Assembly (NCBI GenBank): GCA_016789745.1
Contig: JAEUQF010000411.1
Coordinates: 1 to 36,619 of the forward strand
Direction of reading: 5' to 3'
Origin: Bryobacterales bacterium
GTDB lineage: Bacteria > Acidobacteriota > Terriglobia > Bryobacterales > Bryobacteraceae
Length of the DNA stretch: 36,619 nt
Both the position numbers and the translations under genes were made by a program. The notes below the pieces were generated by a model. It was not told the origin of the DNA. It saw only the letters and a program-made list of their open reading frames with translations, and searched no databases. Shown piece after piece: positions 1-6,906 of the stretch. How positions within the stretch are numbered: the stretch's first letter is position 1; each line of letters starts with the position of its first letter.

Positions 1-138
1 ACCTATAACCAAGCGCTTGTAGCAGTGTTCGTAATGGCGGCCATTGGAGCCGTAGCCATTGCTTTGCTACCCAAGCACGGGAAAAAGGATGAGACACTTC
101 ACTTACCGGACGCTCAGCGAGCTGGAGCAGGAGACTAA
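1..138 (+). CDS. C-terminal end of a membrane transporter (partial, probably MFS type)
   Basis: Frame 1 is open from the first base to a TAA at 136-138 and gives 45 residues. The first 24 form a strongly hydrophobic segment (ALVAVFVMAAIGAVAIALLP), followed by a charged tail of Lys, His, Asp and Arg. This is what the last transmembrane helix and cytoplasmic tail of a multi-pass transporter look like. Major facilitator proteins often end this way, but the family is an inference from a short tail. The 5' part lies outside the window. The gene overlaps the next one (ATG at 89) by 50 bases, so the two are probably co-transcribed and the transporter may import a substrate for the oxidoreductase. 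Confidence 0.55.
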   Translation, partial: TYNQALVAVFVMAAIGAVAIALLPKHGKKDETLHLPDAQRAGAGD

Positions 139-1507
139 GAAACTCGGCACCGGGCACGTCTTCTTTGAGCAGAACCCCGAGACCGTTCGCCAGGTGCTTG
201 CGCGCCCGGTGCAGGTAGGGTCTTTTCAGGTCGGCAACTCCATCGCCATCCACCCCATGGAGGGCTGCGACGGCACTCTGGGCGGCAGCCCGGACGAGTT
301 GACCATCCGCCGCTATGAGCGCTTTGGGCGCGGCGGCTCCAAGCTGATCTGGTTTGAAGCCACGGCCGTCCGCGAAGAAGGCCGGGCGAATCCGCGGCAG
401 TTGTGGATTCATGAAGGGTCGTTGAAGGACATCGCCAGCCTGCTCGATCGCACGCTGGAGGTGCATAAGGAAGAGTTCGGGAACGCCGATGACGTGCTGG
501 CGCCGCTGCAGCTGACGCACTCGGGCCGCTACAGCGTGCCGAAGCGCATCATCGCCTATCACAACCCCTATGTCGACCAGAAGTTCCAGGTGCCGCCGGA
601 TTATCCGGTGATCACCGACGACGAACTGGAGCGGCTGGAGGACGACTACGTCGAAGCGGCGATCCTCGCCTGGCGCGCGGGCTTCAAGGCCATCGACCTC
701 AAGGTGACGCACGGCTATCTGCTGGCCGAGTTGTTGGGGGCCAAGCAGCGTCCGGGGCGTTATGGTGGGTCTTTGGAGAACCGCACGCGATTCATCAAGA
801 ATGTTCTGGGCAAGATCAAGGGCGTGATGGGCAAGCAGATGATCCTCTGCATGCGTTTGGCGGCCTTTGAGGGCGTGCCGTATGTGCGCGATGCGGCCAC
901 TGGCGTGGGAGTGCCGATTCCGTTCACGACGCCCTACCCGCACGGCTTTGGTGTGAGTGAGACGGATCCGTTCCTGGAGGATCTGACCGAGGTGAAGACC
1001 GCCATCGGGTGGTTCAAGGAATGGGGCATCGAGCTGTTGAACGTGAGTCTGGGCTGCCCGTACTTCAATCCGCATATCGGGCGCCCGTTCGAGAAGCCCG
1101 ACGATGGCAACTACGAACAGCCGGAGCATCCGCTGCTGGGCGTGGATCGGCACTTCCGCATCGCCGGCGAACTGCAGCGGGCGCATCCGGACCTGCCGAT
1201 GGTGGGTACCGGCTATTCGTGGCTGCAGATTTATGCGGCGAACGCAGCGGCGCACAACGTGGCGTCGGGTGGCATCAAGTTCTTCGGGGCTGGGCGCAAT
1301 GCGCTGGCCTATCCGGAGTTCGCGCGCGATGTGCTGGCCAAGGGTGTGATGGAAGAGAAGCGCGTCTGCCGGACCGTGACCTTCTGCACGTACCTGATGC
1401 GTCAGAAGCACAATGAACTGGGGCAGTTTCCGACCGGGTGCCCGCCGTATGACAAGGAAGTGTACGGGCAGATCATCAAGGACGCGCGGGCGAGCAAGCC
1501 GCGCTAG
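89..1507 (+). CDS. Old Yellow Enzyme-family NADH:flavin oxidoreductase
   Basis: 472-residue TIM-barrel flavoenzyme of the FMN-dependent OYE/2,4-dienoyl-CoA reductase family, expected to reduce an activated double bond or a related substrate in the cytoplasm. Visible family signatures are IHPMEG near the N-terminus, QLTHSGRYS around residue 144, the HGYLL motif near 208 followed by RYGGSLENRTRF, and a late phosphate-binding stretch around KFFGAGRNALAYPEFA. The ATG at 89 was preferred over an in-frame TTG at 59 because GGG and AAGG bases sit just before it. The usual substrate-binding His of the HxxH motif reads Lys here (K205-V-T-H208). C-terminal cysteines are present but not in the classic Fe-S spacing. 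The gene ends in a CTAG shared with the convergent neighbour's stop. Family sure, substrate unknown. Confidence 0.85.
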   Translation: MRHFTYRTLSELEQETKKLGTGHVFFEQNPETVRQVLARPVQVGSFQVGNSIAIHPMEGCDGTLGGSPDELTIRRYERFGRGGSKLIWFEATAVREEGRANPRQLWIHEGSLKDIASLLDRTLEVHKEEFGNADDVLAPLQLTHSGRYSVPKRIIAYHNPYVDQKFQVPPDYPVITDDELERLEDDYVEAAILAWRAGFKAIDLKVTHGYLLAELLGAKQRPGRYGGSLENRTRFIKNVLGKIKGVMGKQMILCMRLAAFEGVPYVRDAATGVGVPIPFTTPYPHGFGVSETDPFLEDLTEVKTAIGWFKEWGIELLNVSLGCPYFNPHIGRPFEKPDDGNYEQPEHPLLGVDRHFRIAGELQRAHPDLPMVGTGYSWLQIYAANAAAHNVASGGIKFFGAGRNALAYPEFARDVLAKGVMEEKRVCRTVTFCTYLMRQKHNELGQFPTGCPPYDKEVYGQIIKDARASKPR

Positions 1508-3942
1508 TCTTCGGCGCGGATAATATCGACGTTCGCCACGTCGTTCTCCAGCACCTTGGCACAGAGCGCCAGCCGGACATAGTTCGGCTGGAACGGGTGC
1601 TGCAGGTCCATGGCATCGATCATGTGCTGGAAGGGCGCGAACTCCTGGTCTTGCATGTTGAGCGCGATGTGGATGGGACGGTTGTCGGAGTGGCGGTACA
1701 TCCCGCCGTCGGCGATACGGAGCGTATAGGTGTCGTGCGTGCCGGTGATGATGAGTTCGTGGTTCTCCAGCCGCGACGCAGGCCCGGTGAGCATGGCCGT
1801 CATGGCTCTGCGCATGGCGGCGAGCGGGTCGGGCAGGGGGCGCTCCGTTACCGCTGTGGTCGATGGCGTGGCGCGGCCGAGCCGGGTGCTGAGGGCGTGG
1901 AGGCGATCGAGGTTCTTGCCGGCGAGAGGCAGCGGGTGGCGGGCGAAGGTGTCGTAAGCGAGTTCCGGGTTGCGTTCGATGAGCACGTGCGTGAAGGCGG
2001 CGAGTACGATGGCCACGCAGGACTGGTCTTTCTTCGTCTTCCATTGCGCGGCGGCGAACCAGGCGATGGCTTCATCGACGGCGGGGTCTTCGGCGAGGAG
2101 TGCATAGAACAGCAGGTTGCGGAGGATGTCGCGGCCGACTACGGTGAGGCGTAGCGGTTGGCCGCTGCGGAAGGGCTCGAACCATTCGCGGATGCCGGTG
2201 CGGAACTCATCGGCGCCGAGGGCTTTCAGAGCGACGACGGCGGGCTTCAGCCACTTCTTGGGCGGCTTCTCTCCAGTCCCGAAGCTGACGTTCTCCAGCA
2301 ACTTGCGCCACGCAGCTTGGACTGACTTAGGCTTGGTGCGGAGACTGGCGCGGATATGGTTGCTCCAGCAGTCGGCGAGTTTGATAGGCGTGACATCTTC
2401 GAACCACAGCAGCCAACCGATTTGATGACGCAGCGCCATGGCGGCGTGGCTGCCGTGCGTGGCTTTGTGCCAGGCGCGCATGGCATCGACGAGCGGCGCG
2501 GTGTAGCCGTGCGTGTCGATGCGGGCTTCGACCAGCCGGAATAGCGGCGTCGAGGCGGTACTGGGGAGGCGTGCCTCGCTTTCGATGAGCGCCGTGATGA
2601 CGTCCTGGGGGAGTGAGGGGGAGGTTTCGAGGAGTTGGCGCGCCAGGTCTCCGAGAGGATAGCTGTCGTCGAGGAATTGGTCATCGGCAGTTGTCGGTGG
2701 GCTGTTCCTCTGCCGGTGGCTGCTGATCGCCAGCAGGAAGGCAGCCGGATCCGTCACTGCATCCGCGACGACGATCGCCGTTTGCAGCCCTTCGGTGTGC
2801 CATGCGACATCGACCTTCCACTGCTGGTTCTGATAAGCATTGCGCTTGGCAGTCACCGCCCGCAGGAACTGCTCGATGCGGCGGTGCGGGCTGGCGAGTT
2901 CGGGTTCAGCCGCCGTCATGGCCGACATCAGGTGGTCGTAGGTGACGCCGACGTCGTGGAAGGTATTGACGTCCGGGTTTTGTGTCAGTCTTTCGACGCA
3001 GGCGAACCGTTTCTCCTTCGGCCTTACCGCGAGCGTGTAGAGCAACTCGCCGAGCCATTCCTTGGTCAGACGGCAATTGCCCTCGCCTGCCCAGCGCAGA
3101 CCGCAGAGCGTGTAGAGGCCATCGTCGATGGGAGTGGTTGGCACGGCGCGGCAGGCTTGCAGAAGCAGGATGAGAACCTCACGTCCGGCGGCGGACATGA
3201 CGGCGGGCTGATGTTCGGATGCCTTCTGCATCCAGCGATTCCAGTGGTCGGCGAAGTGGTTCGGACCGATGGCTTGGACCGCAGCGCGGATGGTGTCGGG
3301 AGTGCCTCCGCGCGTGTTCCAGAAGCGTGTCCAGGCCTTGTTGGTGGCCTCGCTGCGAATCGTCTCGCTGAAGCAGGGCACGGGTGAGTCCGCCGTGCGC
3401 CAGAGGTGCCAGGCGATGTCGAAGGTGCCGGGACCGTGGGAATGGATTTCGACCAGGTGCTGGACCAGAACATGGAGTGCGCTGCGTGTTTCGGCCGACA
3501 GCGGCGTCTTTCGGCATTGGACGGCCCAGGCCAGCTGTTCCGGCAGGTGGTGGCACCCGGTTCCGTTTCCGCGTAAGCGCGGGCCAAGGCGGACCAGTAG
3601 CGTGAAGATGTCATCGGACACGGGGGGCCGTTCCGGAGGCGTGCCGAGGAGCAGGCTGATGAGCCCGGCAAGGTAGCCGAACCAGGGCTCGCGGTCTGCA
3701 TTCCAGGCGGCGCGGCGCACGGCCGGCTCCAGCCAGGACTTGCGTTCCTTCTCACTCGCGGAGAAGTAGCCTGGGTAGAGCAGGCCAGGCATCGCATGTG
3801 TCTGCCGCAGGTTATGGCAGTTCCGCAGTTCGGCGTCCAGAATGCGTTGGGTGGCGTAATCGGGGTCCGCTGGCTTGGCGGGGTAGCCATCTACAAACGT
3901 TACTGCCGGCATGCATAGGAATCGACCAATTTCGGCCCGCAC
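1504..3942 (-). CDS. Large protein of unknown function (812 aa)
   Basis: I do not recognise a family with certainty. The protein is soluble: no signal peptide and no membrane segment. It is rich in Trp, Arg and Leu and looks mostly alpha-helical, like a repeat scaffold, for about 700 residues. The last 90 residues differ: a beta-rich stretch (ELIITGTHDTYTLRIADGG) is followed by a helix (LALCAKVLENDVANVDII). That arrangement faintly recalls the C-terminal module of DUF4132-type proteins, but this is a guess. The start is a GTG with GAGG eight bases upstream; an in-frame ATG at 3912 lacks such a site. It is convergent with the oxidoreductase and divergent from the small basic protein gene, 39 bases away. 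Coding use matches its neighbours. Confidence 0.7.
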   Translation of the reverse strand: MRAEIGRFLCMPAVTFVDGYPAKPADPDYATQRILDAELRNCHNLRQTHAMPGLLYPGYFSASEKERKSWLEPAVRRAAWNADREPWFGYLAGLISLLLGTPPERPPVSDDIFTLLVRLGPRLRGNGTGCHHLPEQLAWAVQCRKTPLSAETRSALHVLVQHLVEIHSHGPGTFDIAWHLWRTADSPVPCFSETIRSEATNKAWTRFWNTRGGTPDTIRAAVQAIGPNHFADHWNRWMQKASEHQPAVMSAAGREVLILLLQACRAVPTTPIDDGLYTLCGLRWAGEGNCRLTKEWLGELLYTLAVRPKEKRFACVERLTQNPDVNTFHDVGVTYDHLMSAMTAAEPELASPHRRIEQFLRAVTAKRNAYQNQQWKVDVAWHTEGLQTAIVVADAVTDPAAFLLAISSHRQRNSPPTTADDQFLDDSYPLGDLARQLLETSPSLPQDVITALIESEARLPSTASTPLFRLVEARIDTHGYTAPLVDAMRAWHKATHGSHAAMALRHQIGWLLWFEDVTPIKLADCWSNHIRASLRTKPKSVQAAWRKLLENVSFGTGEKPPKKWLKPAVVALKALGADEFRTGIREWFEPFRSGQPLRLTVVGRDILRNLLFYALLAEDPAVDEAIAWFAAAQWKTKKDQSCVAIVLAAFTHVLIERNPELAYDTFARHPLPLAGKNLDRLHALSTRLGRATPSTTAVTERPLPDPLAAMRRAMTAMLTGPASRLENHELIITGTHDTYTLRIADGGMYRHSDNRPIHIALNMQDQEFAPFQHMIDAMDLQHPFQPNYVRLALCAKVLENDVANVDIIRAED

Positions 3943-3981
3943 TGTAGCAGCCTCGGTGTTAACAAGTTTCTAACCCACGAC

Positions 3982-4230
3982 ATGGCTACGAAGAAGAAGG
4001 ATCGTTGTTGGCCTGGTTACGAACCGGTACCCGGCAAGGAACAACACGAACAGGGTAGTTGCCGGCCGAAGGCGGAGTCGAAGCTGACGCCGAAGGAGAA
4101 GGAGTTCCGGGCGGCCCGGAAGCGGCAGCTGGCGGAGTGGAAGAAGAAGCATCCGGGGTCGCCGAAGAAGGCGGCACAGGGGTTGCGGAAGCCGGCTACG
4201 AAGAAACGGGCGACGAAGCGCGCGGCTTAG
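3982..4230 (+). CDS. Small Lys/Arg/Ala-rich basic protein
   Basis: 82 residues. The N-terminal part carries RCWPGYEPVPGK and a second Cys (C9 and C27, GSC at 25-27). I have seen this pattern in small uncharacterised bacterial proteins. The rest is highly basic: a charged helix around residues 36-57 and a Lys/Ala/Arg tail like those of histone H1 or AlgP-type proteins. Nucleic-acid binding is therefore plausible but not shown. The ATG at 3982 has no clear ribosome-binding site. The stop overlaps the stop of the convergent Uma2 gene within TTAG at 4227-4230. The conserved N-terminal motif makes it unlikely to be a chance frame. Confidence 0.7.
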   Translation: MATKKKDRCWPGYEPVPGKEQHEQGSCRPKAESKLTPKEKEFRAARKRQLAEWKKKHPGSPKKAAQGLRKPATKKRATKRAA

Positions 4231-4760
4231 TCTTCGATACGTTCGTCGATCTGCGCGAAGATCTCGGGCAATGGGATCTCGAAAGCGGGATCGGCGATCC
4301 GCAGGACGGCATCGTGGAGCTCGCGGGAACCACTGCGGGTGTGTTCCCAAGCCCGTCGGCTCGATGGGTCGATCAGGAAGACGCTAGGGGCGCCAATGCT
4401 CAGCAGGTCATCGATTCGCTCGTGCATGCGGGTGATGCGATCTTCCGGGGAGAGAATCTCGATAACGGCGAGGGGCGGCTGGGCAAGAACAAGGTCCCCG
4501 CGCTTGCGTCTGCCTTTGACAAGGACGAGATCGGGTACTCTAACGCGGGTGGCGCCAATCTGCGTGCGTTGTTCGGTGAAGACATCAATGCCATGTCGCC
4601 ACCCGTGCGCCACGATCCAGGCGCTCAATTGGGTCTGCAGGGCGCTGTGTTCTAACTCACCCACATTACGTTCTTCCAGGACTCCGTCCACGTAGTCCAT
4701 GTCAGGCTCGTAGTCGCTCCGCAGGTACTCGTCCACAGAAACCAGCGTCGTGGCGGCCAT
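4227..4760 (-). CDS. Uma2-family putative endonuclease (intact copy)
   Basis: 177 residues, the usual length of the Uma2/DUF820 family, whose fold is that of PD-(D/E)XK nucleases. Visible core: VRVPDLVLV (P76-D77), then AVIEILSP with E101, then a helix and VFLIDP near 127-132. The Lys expected after the catalytic Glu is not evident (RMHERIDD follows), so catalysis may be altered. These proteins are abundant in Acidobacteria and Cyanobacteria and their cellular role is unclear. A TACACT box ends five bases before the ATG. A closely similar but broken copy lies upstream at 4781-5152. Confidence 0.85.
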   Translation of the reverse strand: MAATTLVSVDEYLRSDYEPDMDYVDGVLEERNVGELEHSALQTQLSAWIVAHGWRHGIDVFTEQRTQIGATRVRVPDLVLVKGRRKRGDLVLAQPPLAVIEILSPEDRITRMHERIDDLLSIGAPSVFLIDPSSRRAWEHTRSGSRELHDAVLRIADPAFEIPLPEIFAQIDERIED

Positions 4761-4765
4761 GACTT

Positions 4766-4771
4766 AGTGTA
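4766..4771 (-). promoter_or_regulatory. -10-like box TACACT for the Uma2 gene
   Basis: TACACT on the minus strand ends five bases before the ATG at 4760, with no Shine-Dalgarno sequence between. If used, the transcript would begin at or next to the start codon. Confidence 0.4.
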
Positions 4772-4780
4772 ACGCCGCCA

Positions 4781-5152
4781 GTCAGTCCTCGATACCTTCG
4801 TCTAACCGGGCGAAGATGTCGGGAAGGGGAATCGCGAAGGTAGGCTCGACGATGCTTAGGACTCCAGCGTGGAGTTCCGTGAACCGCCACGCTTGCGCTT
4901 GCAACTCACCAGCACCAGATCCGGCACGCGGTAGCGGGTGGCGCCGATCCGCATGCGTAGTGCGGCGAAGACATCAATGCCATGCCGCCACCCGTGCGGC
5001 GCGATCCAGGAGCAGAGATTGGCATGGAGGGTGCTGTGGTCGGATTCCCCCCAGTTCCGTTCGTCCAGGACTCCGTCAACGTAGTCCATGTTGGGCTCGT
5101 AGTCGCCCTGGAGGTACGCGTCCACAGAAACCAGCGTTGTGGCCGCCTCCAT
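4781..5152 (-). pseudogene. Uma2-family nuclease, broken second copy
   Basis: The reading frame from ATG 5152 closely matches the neighbouring Uma2 protein for about 85 residues, from EAATTLVSVDAYL through HGWRHGIDVF to RVPDLVLV and KRKRGG. It then jumps: the next bases encode ELHAGVLS and FAIPLPDIFARLDEGIED in another frame, ending at a TGA at 4783-4781, which matches the C-terminus of the intact copy. About 55 codons between the two parts are missing, including the segment with the catalytic Glu, and the deletion is out of frame. As it stands the gene would make a truncated protein ending at 4856. The ATG overlaps the TGA of the DUF4440 gene (TGATG), a relic of translational coupling. Confidence 0.85.
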
Positions 5153-5574
5153 CACGGACGGCGCGTGGTGTGGCGGGCCACCATCGTCCAGCCCTTGCCG
5201 TTGTTCACCCACACCTGCAGGATGTCAAGCGGGATGTCGGTCATCTTGCCGTTGGTGTTGTTATGCGCTACCGAAAGGCCATGCACCACTGCCGTCTTGC
5301 CATAGACGCTGACGGTGTAATCGCCGGTCCATTCAAAGCGCACCTTGCTCTTCACCAGCGCATCGACGGCTTCCTGCTTGTTCTCGATCTTGGCGCTGGA
5401 GTGGCCGTAGATGACTTCCGGGGCCAGCAGCTTATCCAGCACGGCGCGGTCACCTGCGGCGGCGGCCTTATTGAACGCCTCGACGGCGGCACGAACGGCC
5501 TTCTGGTCGGTCTCACGCATGTCGGCGGCGAAGGCGGACAGGCCCAGGGCGAGGCATAAAAGCAGAGTTTTCAT
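5152..5574 (-). CDS. Secreted DUF4440/SnoaL-like protein
   Basis: 140 residues. Residues 1-17 form a clean signal peptide (MKTLLLCLALGLSAFAA), so the protein is exported. The rest has the NTF2-like cone fold pattern of DUF4440: an early helix (DQKAVRAAVEAFNKAAAAGD), then LDKLLAPEVIYGHSS, alternating beta strands (FEWTGDYTVSVYG, AVVHGLSVAHN) and a final ILQVWVNNGKGWTMVARHTT. Members are small ligand-binding or steroid-isomerase-like proteins of varied function; none can be assigned. Its TGA overlaps the ATG of the broken Uma2 copy. A TATGCT box lies eight bases before the start, and an AGGGAG near the ATG is too close for a normal ribosome-binding site. Confidence 0.85.
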   Translation of the reverse strand: MKTLLLCLALGLSAFAADMRETDQKAVRAAVEAFNKAAAAGDRAVLDKLLAPEVIYGHSSAKIENKQEAVDALVKSKVRFEWTGDYTVSVYGKTAVVHGLSVAHNNTNGKMTDIPLDILQVWVNNGKGWTMVARHTTRRP

Positions 5575-5582
5575 GGCTCCCT

Positions 5583-5588
5583 AGCATA
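5583..5588 (-). promoter_or_regulatory. -10-like box TATGCT for the DUF4440 gene
   Basis: TATGCT on the minus strand ends eight bases before the ATG at 5574. It faces the TATAAT of the divergent Gfo/Idh gene across a 57-base intergenic gap. Confidence 0.4.
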
Positions 5589-5618
5589 TCAGTTCAGGCC
5601 GATTGGGAGGATCACCCG

Positions 5619-5624
5619 TATAAT
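5619..5624 (+). promoter_or_regulatory. -10 box TATAAT for the Gfo/Idh gene
   Basis: A perfect TATAAT ends seven bases before the ATG at 5632. Transcription would be expected to begin at about the A of the start codon. The only purine-rich candidate ribosome site (GGGAGG at 5605-5610) is upstream of this box and too far from the start to act. Confidence 0.55.
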
Positions 5625-5631
5625 GGTCCCT

Positions 5632-6906
5632 ATGAGCGAATCGCAGACGCCACGGCGCGAGTTTTTACGAGCTTCTTTGCTGGCCGGAGCCCCGGCATTC
5701 CTTCCCGCGATGCAGGGCGCGAAGGCGATCAAGGTAGGGCTGGTGGGATGTGGCGGACGCGGCACGGGCGCGGCGGCACAGGCCATCCATGCCGACGACT
5801 ACGCGGAACTGACGGCGGTGGCCGACATCTCGATGGAGCAGGCGAAGTCGAGCCTGGAACGGCTGAAGAAGCATCCGAAGGACGGCGCCAAGGTCAAGGT
5901 GGAGGATTCGAACATCTTCCTCGGTCTGGATGCATACCAGAAGGTGATTGCGTCGGGCGTGGATGTGGTGCTGTTGGCAACGCCGCCGGGCTTCCGGCCG
6001 GGCCATCTGCGGGCCTGTATCGAAGCCGGTAAGAACGTGTTCTGCGAGAAGCCGGTGGCGGTGGACGCGCCCGGCGTGCGGCACGTGCTGGAGTCGGCGA
6101 AGATGGCGCGGGAGAAGAATCTGTCGGTGGTGGCGGGCTTCTGCTGGCGCTATTCGACACATATTCGCGAGACGTTCGCGCAGATTAAGAATGGCGCGAT
6201 TGGGAACCTGGTGGCTTACTACGGCACTTACTATACGAGTCCCGTCAAGCCGATGCCGCCGGCGTCGACACGGCCCGCCGGTATTTCCGATAACGAGTGG
6301 ATGCTGCGAAACTGGTACAACTACGCGTTTCTGTCGGGCGATAGCCTGGTGGAGCAGGCGGTACACTCGGTGGACAAGGTGGCTTGGGCGATGGACGATA
6401 AGCCGCCGGTGAGTTGTGTGGCGGTGGGCGGCCGACAGATTCCAGCCGAAGGCGGCAACATCTTCGATCACTTTGAAGTGAATTATCTGTACCCGAACGA
6501 TGTGCGGGCGTTCCTGGCATGCCGTCAGATTGAGGGCTGCTACAACGAGAACTCGGATTACATCATGGGGACGAAGGGCACGGCGACCATCGGCCGCGGC
6601 CCGAATCCGCGCATCAATGGCGAGACGAAGTGGACCTTCACGGGCCAGAAGAACGATATGTATCAGGCCGAACATGATGCTCTGTTTGCGTCGATCCGCC
6701 GCGGCCAGCCGATCAACGATGTGGAATGGATGACGACGTCGACGATGCTGGCGATCATGGGCCGCATGGCGGCGTACACCGGCCAGCAGATCACCTGGGA
6801 GCAGGCGCTGAACTCGCAGGAAGTGCTGTTCCCGGAGGGTTTCGATTGGGCTGGGAACTTCAAGCCGGCGCCGCTGGCGCAGCCGGGACGGACGCGTTTT
6901 GTTTAG
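5632..6906 (+). CDS. Tat-exported Gfo/Idh/MocA-family oxidoreductase
   Basis: 424 residues. The N-terminus is a twin-arginine signal (TPRREFLRASLLAG, RR at 8-9), so the folded enzyme with its cofactor is probably exported. A Rossmann NAD(P)-binding motif follows (GLVGCGGRGTG, 36-46), and the family's CEKP motif is at 138-141 with Lys140 in the usual catalytic position. The C-terminal half is the alpha/beta substrate domain. Such exported family members are common in Acidobacteria and Planctomycetes and are thought to act on sugars or sugar derivatives; the substrate is not deducible. The ATG at 5632 is preferred to one at 5623 because the latter lies inside the -10 box. It overlaps the start of the cytochrome/SUMF1 gene by eight bases. 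Confidence 0.9.
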   Translation: MSESQTPRREFLRASLLAGAPAFLPAMQGAKAIKVGLVGCGGRGTGAAAQAIHADDYAELTAVADISMEQAKSSLERLKKHPKDGAKVKVEDSNIFLGLDAYQKVIASGVDVVLLATPPGFRPGHLRACIEAGKNVFCEKPVAVDAPGVRHVLESAKMAREKNLSVVAGFCWRYSTHIRETFAQIKNGAIGNLVAYYGTYYTSPVKPMPPASTRPAGISDNEWMLRNWYNYAFLSGDSLVEQAVHSVDKVAWAMDDKPPVSCVAVGGRQIPAEGGNIFDHFEVNYLYPNDVRAFLACRQIEGCYNENSDYIMGTKGTATIGRGPNPRINGETKWTFTGQKNDMYQAEHDALFASIRRGQPINDVEWMTTSTMLAIMGRMAAYTGQQITWEQALNSQEVLFPEGFDWAGNFKPAPLAQPGRTRFV

